This document shows positions 8,379 to 15,941 of a stretch of 41,793 nt of DNA, piece by piece (the first letter of the stretch is position 1; each line of letters begins with the position of its first letter). The notes under the pieces were generated by a model that saw only the letters and a list, made by a program, of their open reading frames with translations, did no database searches and was not told the DNA's origin. Both the position numbers and the translations under genes were made by a program. Source of the stretch: a virus; IMG/VR virus record IMGVR_UViG_3300037119_000735, positions 1 to 41,793 of that record; one strand, given 5' to 3'.

Positions 8379-10292
8379 ATGCCAGCAGACGGGCTGTACG
8401 GCACGCTGGGTGGCCTCTGGGGCGAAGCGACCGACGAGGCGCTCTACCCGGCCTATACCGTCATTCTGGCCGGTCAGGGGCTCATGCTGCCGCCGGGCGG
8501 CTACACGCGGACGCTGAGCCAGCAGTTCGCGGCCAAGCTCTCCATCTCGGGCACGGCCGAGAGCGACCGCCTCGGCGAGCAACAGGCGCTCATCAATGAC
8601 TGGGGCGGCGGCGAAGGCCTGTCCCGCCTCGGCACGACGCCGGCATCGGATCGCTACCGCCGAGGGTCCGGTATCAACGTCTACGATGAGGACTCGGCGG
8701 TTGGGCTCGGACCCAACCCCGTCAACCCGAGCCCGTTACAGACGAGCCTGGGTGCTTGCACGGCGATGGCCGTCTATCACGGGTATCTGATTCTCGGATT
8801 CAACAACGGCCAGGTGTACCGCTGGGACGGCACGACCCTGAACCTCGCCGGTACGCTGCCCGCCGCCGCCGCGTCCTTCGGTATCACCGAGCAAAACCTG
8901 TATATGGGGAATAGCGTAGACGGTGCCGTGTGGCGCTGGATCGGTACCGGCGTGCCAGGAGGCGCGAACTTCGCCGCGAACTACACGGTCGGCCCGGTCG
9001 GGGGTGACACCATAACCGGCGTCATCACGATGGCAAATCACTTCGTTGGCACGAACAGTGTGCTCGTCTTCGGTGCCAGCAGCAATAACCACGGCTGGGC
9101 TGGCGTCGGCGTCAACACTGCGGGCACGGCGGTACCGACGACCGCCGGCTCGCTGACGGTGGAGGAGCCGGAAGTCGCCGTCCTGCTTCAGTACGGCGAT
9201 ACGATGCTGGCAGTATCGAGGTACCAGACATCCCGGTACTGGCGCCTCTGGTCCGGCAGCTCCGCCAGCCCCATCGTGTGGACGCACAAAGCGATGATCC
9301 GGGATAGCGTCGCGCAGTGCGGCGCCGTGCTCAACGGCATCGCCTATTTCGGGGATCAGATTCAGGGGCGGATCTGGAAGTGGGACGGCAGCAGGCTGAG
9401 CTTGTACCGCCAGATCGGCAACGACATCACGCCGTATACCTATTCGATCCTCGGCATGGCGGCGTGGCGCGGGGCGCTCTGGATCTCCATCATGGACACG
9501 AACGGCACTGGGGCGCTGATCCGAGACGACGGCGTCGGGGGGAGCTGGTCGCGGCCGGTCTCTGGCATGGTCGGGACGAATCCCGGCCTTGTGGCCGTCT
9601 ACAACGACAAAGTCCATATGGGGATGAATGCGACTGCCGCGACAAAGATTTACATCGTGGAGCCATCGACGTTCGCCGCTACGGGCTGGGTCGAGTCGCC
9701 GCTCATCAACGCCAACCTCGACGGCACCGGCAAGCTCTGGCTGGGCGTCGAGGTCAATCACTCCGCACTCGCCGCGACGCAGTCAGTCCTGATCCAGTAC
9801 CAGCTCAACGATACGGGGTCGTGGGTGACACTCGGGACATCCGACGTTGACGGGGCGAACAGTGCATCGTTCGATTTCCCGACCGGGGTTATCGCGAACC
9901 AGATCGGTTTCAAATTGACGCTGACCGGCACGGCAGGGTCGTCAACACCGCTCCAGGTGTTCAGCCTGGTGGCTCGGTACCTGCCGTCCTCGGAAGGCGG
10001 CAAGGAGTGGCAACTGACCGTGCTGATGTTCGGCACGGACGATATCCCGATGCCGCTCTCTGACGGGTCAAACGAGCCGCTGACGGGGCAGGATCTCAGC
10101 GACTACGTCTGGTCGCTGGTGGATGCGGGGGCGCCAGTATCCTATCTGGACATCGACCGCCAGGAGTACACGGTGAGCATTGCCGGATGGTCTGAGAAGT
10201 TCGCGGATCGCATGGGGTCGCTCCAGCAGCGCGCAACGTCCGTAGGCTGGTCGCTGGAGGGATCCCTGCGGCTGCGGGAGGTACAGCCCTGA
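8379..10292 (+). CDS. Large tail-tip / host-contact protein
   Basis: A 637-residue protein between the tape measure region and the endolysin. Residues about 110-450 contain spaced motifs such as YLILGFNNGQVYRWDG, NGIAYFGDQIQGRIWKWDG and GALWISIMDTNG, which look like blades of a beta-propeller. The C-terminal part (about 460-560) is a beta-sandwich-like segment with IQYQLNDTGSWVTLGTSD, followed by a DNA-modification-unrelated domain with YLDIDRQEYTVSIAGW. The position fits a tip attachment or receptor-binding protein. The stop overlaps the endolysin ATG. Confidence 0.6.
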   Translation: MPADGLYGTLGGLWGEATDEALYPAYTVILAGQGLMLPPGGYTRTLSQQFAAKLSISGTAESDRLGEQQALINDWGGGEGLSRLGTTPASDRYRRGSGINVYDEDSAVGLGPNPVNPSPLQTSLGACTAMAVYHGYLILGFNNGQVYRWDGTTLNLAGTLPAAAASFGITEQNLYMGNSVDGAVWRWIGTGVPGGANFAANYTVGPVGGDTITGVITMANHFVGTNSVLVFGASSNNHGWAGVGVNTAGTAVPTTAGSLTVEEPEVAVLLQYGDTMLAVSRYQTSRYWRLWSGSSASPIVWTHKAMIRDSVAQCGAVLNGIAYFGDQIQGRIWKWDGSRLSLYRQIGNDITPYTYSILGMAAWRGALWISIMDTNGTGALIRDDGVGGSWSRPVSGMVGTNPGLVAVYNDKVHMGMNATAATKIYIVEPSTFAATGWVESPLINANLDGTGKLWLGVEVNHSALAATQSVLIQYQLNDTGSWVTLGTSDVDGANSASFDFPTGVIANQIGFKLTLTGTAGSSTPLQVFSLVARYLPSSEGGKEWQLTVLMFGTDDIPMPLSDGSNEPLTGQDLSDYVWSLVDAGAPVSYLDIDRQEYTVSIAGWSEKFADRMGSLQQRATSVGWSLEGSLRLREVQP

Positions 10293-11509
10293 TGGCTGAC
10301 GCCTGGCAGTTCTGGTCATCCTCAGCGATTGCGGCTGCCACGGGCTCACCAGAGGCCAATATCAGGGCGCAGTGGCCTGCTCTCTGCGACGCGCTCCACG
10401 GCAGGGGCATCGGTGACCGTCCCGTCCAGCAGGCAGCCATCGCCACGACGGCTGTAGAGTCGGGCTCGTTCCTGCCGGTGGCCGAGGCGTACTGGCTGGC
10501 CGAACCCCAGCGCACCGAGTACCTGACGAAGATGTACGAGGGCAGATCCGACCTCGGCAACACGCAGGAGGGAGACGGACGCCGCTTCAAGGGGCGGGGC
10601 TTCGTCCAGATCACCGGCCGGTCGAACTACACCACGTACGGGAACATCCTGGGCGTTGACCTCGTGGGCAACCCGGACCTCGCGCTGCGCCCTGACATCG
10701 CAGCTAACGTCTTCGCCGTCTACTTCACCAACCACTACATCCGCTGGGAGCCAGCGCCGGCGCCGCTGATGAACTGCGCCGACCTGGCCCGCGTCGGCGA
10801 GTGGCGCGGCGTGCGGGTTGCGGTGAACGGCGGCGAGAACGGCTTAGCCAGGTTTATGGATGTCGTCAACGAGCTGGAGGCAGGAGGCCCGCCCGTGCCC
10901 ACGGTCACCTACAACTCGATGGAGCCGGCGATCACGCAGAACGACCAGTGGAGCTGTGCCCCCACCAGCACGCGATGGAGTCTGTACGCGGTGGGGCGCC
11001 GTCCGACTGAGGGGTGGATCGAGAGCCAGATGAAATCGGATGGCATCGTCTCCGAGGAGCAGGGGTTGCTCGATGCCACCGGGCGCGCGTTGGCCGGCTG
11101 GATCACCGAGCAGTATCAGGAGTTCGGCTACTACGCCAACCACGAGGCGGCCGTGTCGTTCAACGCGCTCGCTGCCGAGATCGGGCCGTACCCGATGCTG
11201 ATCGGCGGTCGGTCATGGGGAGGCCCTGGCCTCGGACACTGGTCGGGACTCCGGGCCTACGACAGCGCGCGAGGGGTGCTGCTCCTGGCGAACCCGGCCG
11301 GCAACAGCGGGTCGTTCGGCGGGCAGGAGATGACGCGGGCGCAGTTCGCGGCTCGGGGGCCGTTCAGCATGGTCCGCGTGCTGCACCCTGACCTGCTGGA
11401 GTCAGAGCCGCAACCGATCCCGCCAATTCCACCCGTCGACACGCGACTGACCCGCGCACGCGCCAAGATGGTCGAGGCTATCGCGATCCTGGACGAGCCC
11501 GCGCCGTAG
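10292..11509 (+). CDS. Two-domain endolysin: GH19 muramidase-like + C39-like peptidase
   Basis: A 405-residue cell wall hydrolase. Residues 10-155 match glycoside hydrolase family 19 lysozyme-like domains: the putative acid in TTAVESGSF (E55) and the motif FKGRGFVQITGRSNY at 99-113. After a linker, residues 203-385 resemble a C39-like papain-fold peptidase: Cys222 in NDQWSCAPTST, His316 in GLGHWSGLRAYD and a following Asn/Asp. Together they would cut glycan and peptide bonds during lysis. There is no signal peptide, so a holin is expected. It is coupled to the tail-tip gene (TGATG) and is the last gene of the late operon. Confidence 0.85.
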   Translation: MADAWQFWSSSAIAAATGSPEANIRAQWPALCDALHGRGIGDRPVQQAAIATTAVESGSFLPVAEAYWLAEPQRTEYLTKMYEGRSDLGNTQEGDGRRFKGRGFVQITGRSNYTTYGNILGVDLVGNPDLALRPDIAANVFAVYFTNHYIRWEPAPAPLMNCADLARVGEWRGVRVAVNGGENGLARFMDVVNELEAGGPPVPTVTYNSMEPAITQNDQWSCAPTSTRWSLYAVGRRPTEGWIESQMKSDGIVSEEQGLLDATGRALAGWITEQYQEFGYYANHEAAVSFNALAAEIGPYPMLIGGRSWGGPGLGHWSGLRAYDSARGVLLLANPAGNSGSFGGQEMTRAQFAARGPFSMVRVLHPDLLESEPQPIPPIPPVDTRLTRARAKMVEAIAILDEPAP

Positions 11510-11533
11510 GCGGTTCAACTAAGCGTGCGTAGG

Positions 11534-11956
11534 TTACGCAACCTTCTTGAGTCGGTAGATCGCCCGGGGCGGCATGTTGTAGATATCGGGACTCGGCCCG
11601 TAGGTCACCAGCTGGATGTAGCCGGGCTCGGCGGCCTTGATGCCCAGGAACAGGCTGTCGTCGAGGTAGGTGCCGCTCATCTGGTCTACCCGGGCGCCGT
11701 GGGCCTGGATACCGTTGCCTTCGAGGCGACCGTGCCCGACGTAGGCTGCGGCGTGCGTCCCGTAGGGGTTGGCCCAGATGACGCTGATATCGCCGCACGG
11801 ATACACCATCAGGCGCATATACGGGGACTCGTAGATGCCGGCCATGTCGTGCTGTGGGAAGAGGCCCGGCTGGCAGTAGGGCGGCGGGGCAGCCTCGGCC
11901 GTGCTGGCCGGCAGGGCGAGAGCTGCGGCGATGGCGATTACGAGTAGGTAGCGCAT
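11534..11956 (-). CDS. Exported protein with signal peptide
   Basis: A 140-residue protein on the minus strand. ATG 11956 is chosen because GGAGG lies eight bases upstream. Residues 1-22 form a clear signal peptide (MRYLLVIAIAAALALPAS followed by TAEA-A). The mature part has two Cys (YCQPG and VYPCGD), which could form a disulfide, and beta-rich segments. No lipobox is present, so it should be secreted or periplasm-like. It sits at the distal end of a minus-strand block of small genes and converges with the endolysin, so it could aid lysis or surface exclusion, but the function is unknown. Confidence 0.7.
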   Translation of the reverse strand: MRYLLVIAIAAALALPASTAEAAPPPYCQPGLFPQHDMAGIYESPYMRLMVYPCGDISVIWANPYGTHAAAYVGHGRLEGNGIQAHGARVDQMSGTYLDDSLFLGIKAAEPGYIQLVTYGPSPDIYNMPPRAIYRLKKVA

Positions 11957-12126
11957 GATTCCTCCTGCTCTGGGTCTGGGATGAACTCGAAGCAATCCCG
12001 GCACATGAGATAGCGGGTGCCGGCATCGCTGACGAACAGGATCACGTCTCCGTCGTGGTGGCAGTCGTCTTCGGGCGGCTGCATCGCATCGTACTCGGCC
12101 TGTGCGCGGGCGAATCCTGCGTCCAT
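11938..12126 (-). CDS. Small Cys-containing protein, paralog of 20343-20561
   Basis: A 62-residue protein starting at ATG 12126, with GGGAGG just upstream. The N-terminus MDAGFARAQAEYDAMQPPED matches the N-terminus of the product of 20343-20561 (MDAAFHRAQAAYDAM). The C-terminal half has a CRDC motif, a DDCHHD cluster and acidic residues, suggesting a small zinc-binding fold. The MDA-RAQ-YDAM module recurs in small proteins of unrelated phages; its function is unknown to me. It overlaps the next minus gene by 19 bases. Confidence 0.65.
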   Translation of the reverse strand: MDAGFARAQAEYDAMQPPEDDCHHDGDVILFVSDAGTRYLMCRDCFEFIPDPEQEESCATYS

Positions 12127-12127
12127 G

Positions 12128-12295
12128 TCAGCCCTCCCGGACCAGGACAACCCGCTCCATCCCAGGGGCTAGCGGGAACTTGGAATTACGCCAGAGGATC
12201 TCTCCCTTGATCTGGAACTCAGTCTGCCACTCGCCGGGGCAGACGCGCTTGATCTGATCGGTGCCCTTCCGTGCGATGCCGATGCGATATGTCAT
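12128..12295 (-). CDS. Small basic protein, unknown
   Basis: A 55-residue frame (MTYRIGIARKGTD start) with GGGAG nine bases upstream of ATG 12295. It is basic, with short strand-like segments and one Cys. It has a leader of 24 bases (12296-12319) that is nearly identical to the leader of the next minus gene at 12566-12589. One base separates its stop from the start of the downstream gene. No domain is recognised. Confidence 0.55.
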   Translation of the reverse strand: MTYRIGIARKGTDQIKRVCPGEWQTEFQIKGEILWRNSKFPLAPGMERVVLVREG

Positions 12296-12319
12296 GTCCG
12301 ACTCCCTTGCGCTGGTGGC
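12296..12319 (-). repeat. Duplicated 5' leader, copy 1
   Basis: On the plus strand this reads GTCCG then ACTCCCTTGCGCTGGTGGC and touches the start codon of the gene at 12128-12295. It matches 12566-12589 at 22 of 24 positions. It includes the ribosome site (GGGAG on the minus strand), so similar translation control of two genes or a recent leader duplication is possible. Confidence 0.7.
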
Positions 12320-12345
12320 CGAGGGTGACCTCGGCCCGTGGGTGG

Positions 12346-12564
12346 TTACGCCTCCAACCATTCCGAAACGACGTACTCCGAGCCGTCCCAGACGTACACG
12401 GTGCATTTGGGAATGCCGCGCTTCTGCATTTGCTCGGCTGCCCAGTCAATGGTTTCGAGGTAGTCGGCCGAGTCGTCCATAGCAACGGCCAGGATTTCGG
12501 TCGTCAGCATGGGTCGGTTCATCTTGCCATCGCCTACGCGGATAAGCGTGTCGTGCGTCTTCAT
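12346..12564 (-). CDS. Small acidic protein, unknown
   Basis: A 72-residue protein, first gene of the leftward block. ATG 12564 has GGGAGA upstream within a leader nearly identical to that of the next gene. The product has an N-terminal strand region, a helix around DDSADYLETIDWAAEQMQKR and a C-terminal hairpin CTVYVWDGSEYVVSEW. No known family. A good leftward promoter lies 45-75 bases upstream (12609-12637). Confidence 0.6.
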   Translation of the reverse strand: MKTHDTLIRVGDGKMNRPMLTTEILAVAMDDSADYLETIDWAAEQMQKRGIPKCTVYVWDGSEYVVSEWLEA

Positions 12565-12565
12565 T

Positions 12566-12589
12566 GTCCGTCTCCCTGGCGCTGGTGGC
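12566..12589 (-). repeat. Duplicated 5' leader, copy 2
   Basis: Plus-strand GTCCG then TCTCCCTGGCGCTGGTGGC, next to the start codon of 12346-12564. It differs from copy 1 (12296-12319) at two positions only. Confidence 0.7.
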
Positions 12590-12608
12590 GCCTCTTTGAT
12601 CTGATGTC

Positions 12609-12637
12609 ATCATAGCACCCCGTATGCCTCTTGTCTA
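12609..12637 (-). promoter_or_regulatory. Leftward sigma70-like promoter
   Basis: On the minus strand: TAGACA (complement of 12632-12637), a 17-base gap, and TATGAT (complement of 12609-12614). It would drive the small genes 12564 to 11534. The same -35 hexamer occurs in the other divergent region at 20860-20888. Confidence 0.65.
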
Positions 12638-12648
12638 TACTCATGTAC

Positions 12649-12661
12649 GCGCAAAGTGCGC
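12649..12661. promoter_or_regulatory. Palindrome in divergent region
   Basis: GCGCA-AAG-TGCGC, a perfect 5-base inverted repeat midway between the leftward and rightward promoters. It is a plausible operator for a small repressor such as the ribbon-helix-helix protein encoded at 12728. Confidence 0.4.
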
Positions 12662-12682
12662 TAGAACGCGCGCAGTTGTACG

Positions 12683-12711
12683 TAGACTGTATAGCCGTAG
12701 TGCGCTATACT
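12683..12711 (+). promoter_or_regulatory. Rightward early promoter with overlapping inverted repeat
   Basis: TAGACT (12683-12688), a 17-base gap and TATACT (12706-12711). TATAGC at 12690-12695 and GCTATA at 12704-12709 form an inverted repeat across the spacer and -10, a typical place for a repressor to bind. Transcription would start near 12718, leaving only a very short leader before the GGAGG at 12718-12722. Confidence 0.65.
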
Positions 12712-12727
12712 GGCGTTGGAGGTTGCG

Positions 12728-12892
12728 ATGCAGGACGACAAGAAGCGGATGAGTGTCTGGGTCACGCCCGAGGACCGCGAGGCGATGAAGACCATCGCTA
12801 GGCACCTGGGGCTCGGCTCCGAGAGCGCGGCACTGCGGTACGCCGTGTTGCAGGTAGCGCGTGAGATCAAGGCGAAGGAGCAGGCAGCGTGA
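12728..12892 (+). CDS. Ribbon-helix-helix-like regulator
   Basis: A 54-residue protein starting at ATG 12728 with GGAGG six bases upstream. The sequence RMSVWVTPEDREAMKTIARH has the strand-helix pattern of ribbon-helix-helix repressors, followed by GLGSESAALRYAVLQVAREI as the second helix. Such proteins bind DNA as dimers through the N-terminal strand. It is the first gene after the divergent promoter region and probably represses it. It overlaps the next gene as GTGA. Confidence 0.7.
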   Translation: MQDDKKRMSVWVTPEDREAMKTIARHLGLGSESAALRYAVLQVAREIKAKEQAA

Positions 12893-13077
12893 CCACCATA
12901 GAAGACCTCAAGCGGCGAGATGTCGCCATCGCGCTCGCGGCTGAGCAGGCGCGCGAGCAGGCCGAGACCCACAACGCCGTCTGCCGCTACTTGCGGCGTG
13001 GGCTACGATGTAGCACCTGTACTGACACCCAGGAGCGGGCGGCGCGGCTGGCCCGTCTCGCGGGCGCCGCCTCGTGA
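12889..13077 (+). CDS. Small helical protein with CxxC
   Basis: A 62-residue frame starting with GTG at 12889, overlapping the preceding stop. It is strongly helical and charged (KRRDVAIALAAEQAREQAE) with a Cys pair CSTC near residue 44. Unknown function. It is part of the early operon through four-base overlaps on both sides. Confidence 0.5.
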   Translation: MTTIEDLKRRDVAIALAAEQAREQAETHNAVCRYLRRGLRCSTCTDTQERAARLARLAGAAS

Positions 13078-13292
13078 GGGGCGTGCCCAGCATCTATGGG
13101 CCGCTGACGCCCGAGGCCGAGATCGCGTACTCGCGCTGGATTATGGCCCTCTTCGACCTGACGGAGCACGTCTCGTGGTGCAAGGACGGCTGCCGAGACG
13201 CCGACTACCGCTGCCCGGTCGGGCGCGCGCTGTACATCGTCGAGCAGTCGAGCTGGAAGCTTTGGAAGGAGGCACGCGATGGCGACGCTTAG
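13074..13292 (+). CDS. Small Cys-containing early protein
   Basis: A 72-residue frame with a GTG start at 13074 (GTG at 13083 is an alternative). It contains four spaced Cys (WCKDGCRDADYRC) and aromatic helices (YSRWIMALFDLTEHVSW). A small zinc-binding role is possible. It overlaps the next gene by 14 bases. No family recognised. Confidence 0.5.
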   Translation: MRGVPSIYGPLTPEAEIAYSRWIMALFDLTEHVSWCKDGCRDADYRCPVGRALYIVEQSSWKLWKEARDGDA

Positions 13293-13926
13293 AGAGCAAC
13301 GACGCTCGACTCGTCGCTGTGTAACCTGCGACGTCGAGTTCGTAGTACGGAGAAGTGAAGACCTGCCGCGTCCGCGTCGCTCTTGCAGTCGTGACTGCGA
13401 CACTGCCGCGAGACGGCTCGGATCTGAGCCAATCCTGAACGGCGATGGGACAGCCAGCGTCCCCCTTCGACGCCGAGACGGCGTGATCGTCGCATTCGCT
13501 CTCATCGACGTGGCCGACGTCGCGCTCGTTGGACGGTGGTCATGGCACCTGAATTCGCGGGGCTATGCCTCCAGGGGTCAGGTCGAGAATGGACGGCAGC
13601 GAACCGTCAGGCTCCATCGGGAAATCCTCGGCCTGCGGCCCGGCGACGGCATTGAGGGCGATCACATCAATCGCGACCGACTGGACAACCGCAGGGCCAA
13701 CTTGCGCCAGGTGCCAATCGGTACGAACGCCCAGAACCAATCGGCGCATCGGGATGGATCGTCGAGGTTCCGAGGTGTCTCGTGGAGTCGAGACAAGGGG
13801 AAGTGGACCGCGCAGGTGAAGGCGAGGGGGCGCACGCATTACCTGGGCGTCTTCGATACGGAAGAGGCGGCGTCTCAGGCAGCGAGCAGTGCCCGCATGT
13901 CGTTGCTGCCATACGCGACAGGGTGA
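13279..13926 (+). CDS. HNH endonuclease with AP2 DNA-binding domain
   Basis: A 215-residue homing-type endonuclease. ATG 13279 has AGGAGG upstream. Residues 14-40 form a zinc-finger-like part (CVTCDVEF and CSRDCD). Residues 100-150 hold the HNH core (RLHREILGL, then EGDHINRDRLDNRRANLR). Residues 160-205 are an AP2 domain (RFRGVSWSRDKGKWTAQV, HYLGVFDTEEAA), used for sequence-specific binding. It is inserted in the early operon on the sense strand. It lacks the conserved leader hairpin found beside the two minus-strand endonuclease loci. Confidence 0.9.
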   Translation: MATLREQRRSTRRCVTCDVEFVVRRSEDLPRPRRSCSRDCDTAARRLGSEPILNGDGTASVPLRRRDGVIVAFALIDVADVALVGRWSWHLNSRGYASRGQVENGRQRTVRLHREILGLRPGDGIEGDHINRDRLDNRRANLRQVPIGTNAQNQSAHRDGSSRFRGVSWSRDKGKWTAQVKARGRTHYLGVFDTEEAASQAASSARMSLLPYATG

Positions 13927-13935
13927 GGGATTGAT

Positions 13936-14187
13936 ATGCCTGATTTCGCGGAGTGTATCCGCCGGTTTCATGAAGCTGACCGCAGGCGTGTACCAGGAGC
14001 CCCCATACGGATTGTGCGTGTCGCGATGCTCCGGACGAAGACCTGGCGGCAGGACGTCAAGCACCTGGAGAGTAAGTTCCTCGCCCTCGCCCCTGGCATC
14101 GACTCGCGAGACGCTGAGCGGTGCCGCGCGATGGCCGAGCTGGGCGAACACCTGGGGCTGGAGCGCGTCGGGCTGCTGGTGGGGTGA
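13936..14187 (+). CDS. Hypothetical early protein
   Basis: An 83-residue, Arg-rich and mostly helical protein starting at ATG 13936. Segments such as FAECIRRFHEADRRR and RDAERCRAMAELGEHLG suggest a small helical bundle. No recognised domain. It lies in the early operon with nine bases after the HNH gene and four before the next gene. Confidence 0.45.
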   Translation: MPDFAECIRRFHEADRRRVPGAPIRIVRVAMLRTKTWRQDVKHLESKFLALAPGIDSRDAERCRAMAELGEHLGLERVGLLVG

Positions 14188-14191
14188 CGAG

Positions 14192-14443
14192 ATGGCCCAC
14201 ACCCGAACCATGATGCAGCGCGGGCGCGGGCGCCGTGGTACGGCGCCGAGTCCAGCCGTGGTCGAGCCTCGGCCGTCCGGCTTCGGGCTTACAGCCGGGG
14301 TCCGGTGCAAGCGGTGCGGCGCAACGCGAGCACCGTTTCAGCACTGCCGAGACTGCGAGATCGAGAAGGGGCGGCGGGTCGGCTCCTACGGCCCGACAGA
14401 GAACACAACGCCGACGCAACGAAAAGAGAGGGCGACTTTGTGA
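14192..14443 (+). CDS. Small zinc-ribbon protein
   Basis: An 83-residue protein starting at ATG 14192. The C-terminal half has RCKRCGA followed 8 residues later by HCRDC, a four-ligand CxxC/CxxC or HCxxC ribbon. The N-terminal part is basic and Pro-rich. It overlaps the next gene as GTGA. A nucleic-acid-binding accessory role is possible, without direct evidence. Confidence 0.5.
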   Translation: MAHTRTMMQRGRGRRGTAPSPAVVEPRPSGFGLTAGVRCKRCGATRAPFQHCRDCEIEKGRRVGSYGPTENTTPTQRKERATL

Positions 14444-14706
14444 GTGACAACCTGCTCAGGCTCAAGGCCGAGGACATGGCCGAGCCCATCAACCAGCCGA
14501 TGCACGAGGACGTGATCTCGGCGATGACCGAGGCCCAGTTGCTCGAAGTGGTCGGCAAGCTCGGCGCCGCGCAGCGGTACATCCTGCTGACCTTCGAGCA
14601 GTCGATGAGCCCGTCGTCGCGCAAGCCGTTGCGGTTGGCCTACGGGGCCGTGAACGACGCGATCAGGTTGGCGCAGGCCCTCGTCGACTCGACGAGGCGG
14701 TTCTGA
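14440..14706 (+). CDS. Hypothetical helical early protein
   Basis: An 88-residue protein with GTG at 14440 overlapping the preceding stop. It is acidic in the N-terminal half and helical (EAQLLEVVGKLGAAQRYILL), with a basic C-terminal helix. The family is unknown. Gene packing supports translation. Confidence 0.5.
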   Translation: MSDNLLRLKAEDMAEPINQPMHEDVISAMTEAQLLEVVGKLGAAQRYILLTFEQSMSPSSRKPLRLAYGAVNDAIRLAQALVDSTRRF

Positions 14707-14707
14707 C

Positions 14708-15001
14708 GTGGCGAGGAAGTGGCCGTATGGCGAGATCGGGAAGTGGGGACATCCGCCGCCGCCGTTCCTGATCGACAAGCACCGCTGGCAGGCGTTCTGT
14801 CGGACGGTTGCGGATCGCATCTGCTCGATGCGAATGGCTGACGGGATCGACGGTCGCCGCGAGGGCTGGCAGACGTTCGCGACCCCGCTGCCGGCCGAGG
14901 TGTTGCCGTTCCGACCGTACCGGCCACGGAGTTCAGCGATACCGACGCTTCCGAGAGACGCAAGGGGCCGACTGATGGCCCGTAGAGAGGAAGCATCATG
15001 A
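14708..15001 (+). CDS. Hypothetical basic protein
   Basis: A 97-residue, Arg/Trp/Pro-rich protein starting with GTG at 14708, one base after the preceding stop. It has motifs KWPYGEIGKWGHPPPPFL and RPYRPRSS. It overlaps the annealing-protein-like gene by four bases (ATGA), which suggests co-expression. No domain recognised. Confidence 0.5.
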   Translation: MARKWPYGEIGKWGHPPPPFLIDKHRWQAFCRTVADRICSMRMADGIDGRREGWQTFATPLPAEVLPFRPYRPRSSAIPTLPRDARGRLMARREEAS

Positions 15002-15738
15002 CAGCAACCGACCTCGCGACCCAGCCGGTACCGACTCCTGAGCCCGTCCGACTGCCAACCTACGAGATGGATCTGTCTGCCATCGAGCGGCTGATCGTGC
15101 TGGGCGACCTGTCCAAGCTCAGCCCTGACGAACGCTGGTCCTACTACATTCAGGTCTGCCGGTCGGTCGGGTTGAACCCGGCGACCCAGCCGTTCCAGTA
15201 CATCACGCTCAGCGACAAGCTCGTCCTCTACGCAACGAAGGGCGCGGCCGAGCAACTCCGAGACAACAACCACGTCAGCATCGACATCACGAGCCGCGAG
15301 CGGATCGACGACCTGTACGTGGTGACAGCCCGAGCGACGACGCCAGATGGTCGCCACGACGAAGAGATCGGAGCGGTACCGATCGGCACCCTCAAGGGCG
15401 ACGCGCTCGCGAACGCGCTGATGAAGGCGACCACGAAGGCGAAGCGGCGGGTCACGCTGTCGATGATCGGGCTCGGCATGCTCGACGAGACCGAAGTCGA
15501 GACGATCCCGAACGTCCGCTATGAGACCAACAGCAACATACACGGCGAGCACAGCGGCGACTTCGACCGCGCGGCAGCCGAGATCGAGTACCTGGAACTG
15601 GCCGATCAGGCGATCAACCTGGAGCACCCGAAGGCAGACAAGATCAAGGCCACGAGTGCCGAGAGCCTGTCCGATGCCGTGCTGGTGGCGTCGATCAAGG
15701 CGCTGCAAAAGTGGATCGATGATCGGGACGCGTTCTGA
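14998..15738 (+). CDS. Putative single-strand annealing protein (RecT/Sak-like)
   Basis: A 246-residue protein. The segment CRSVGLNPATQPFQYITL, then KLVLYATKGAAEQLRDNN, then ALANALMKATTKAKRRVTLS with an LGMLDETEV end is a pattern I know from a widespread phage family usually listed as recombination or RecT-like proteins. Such proteins anneal complementary single strands during replication-linked recombination. I see no partner exonuclease nearby, though a VRR-NUC nuclease lies at 18104-18490. The assignment is by sequence pattern only. Confidence 0.6.
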   Translation: MTATDLATQPVPTPEPVRLPTYEMDLSAIERLIVLGDLSKLSPDERWSYYIQVCRSVGLNPATQPFQYITLSDKLVLYATKGAAEQLRDNNHVSIDITSRERIDDLYVVTARATTPDGRHDEEIGAVPIGTLKGDALANALMKATTKAKRRVTLSMIGLGMLDETEVETIPNVRYETNSNIHGEHSGDFDRAAAEIEYLELADQAINLEHPKADKIKATSAESLSDAVLVASIKALQKWIDDRDAF

Positions 15739-15941
15739 TGGCGAGGTGCAAGAGCTGTAACGCGCCAATCGTTTGGGAGAAGACGGAGAACGGCAAGGCG
15801 ACGCCGAACAACCTCGACGGCACAACCCACTGGTCGACCTGCCCTCACCGCCGCGAGTGGCGCAAGGGTACGGCGATGCAGCAGGCGAGTTTCGAGGACA
15901 TGTCGGCGCCGAAGCCCGAGACGCGGGACTACCCGGGGTGA
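15738..15941 (+). CDS. Small zinc-ribbon protein
   Basis: A 67-residue protein starting at ATG 15738, overlapping the preceding stop. It opens with MARCKSCNAPIVWEKTENGK, followed by THWSTCPHRREW, a CxxC...CxH ribbon common in phage early regions. Such small ribbons bind zinc; the partner is unknown. It overlaps the next gene by four bases. Confidence 0.65.
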   Translation: MARCKSCNAPIVWEKTENGKATPNNLDGTTHWSTCPHRREWRKGTAMQQASFEDMSAPKPETRDYPG

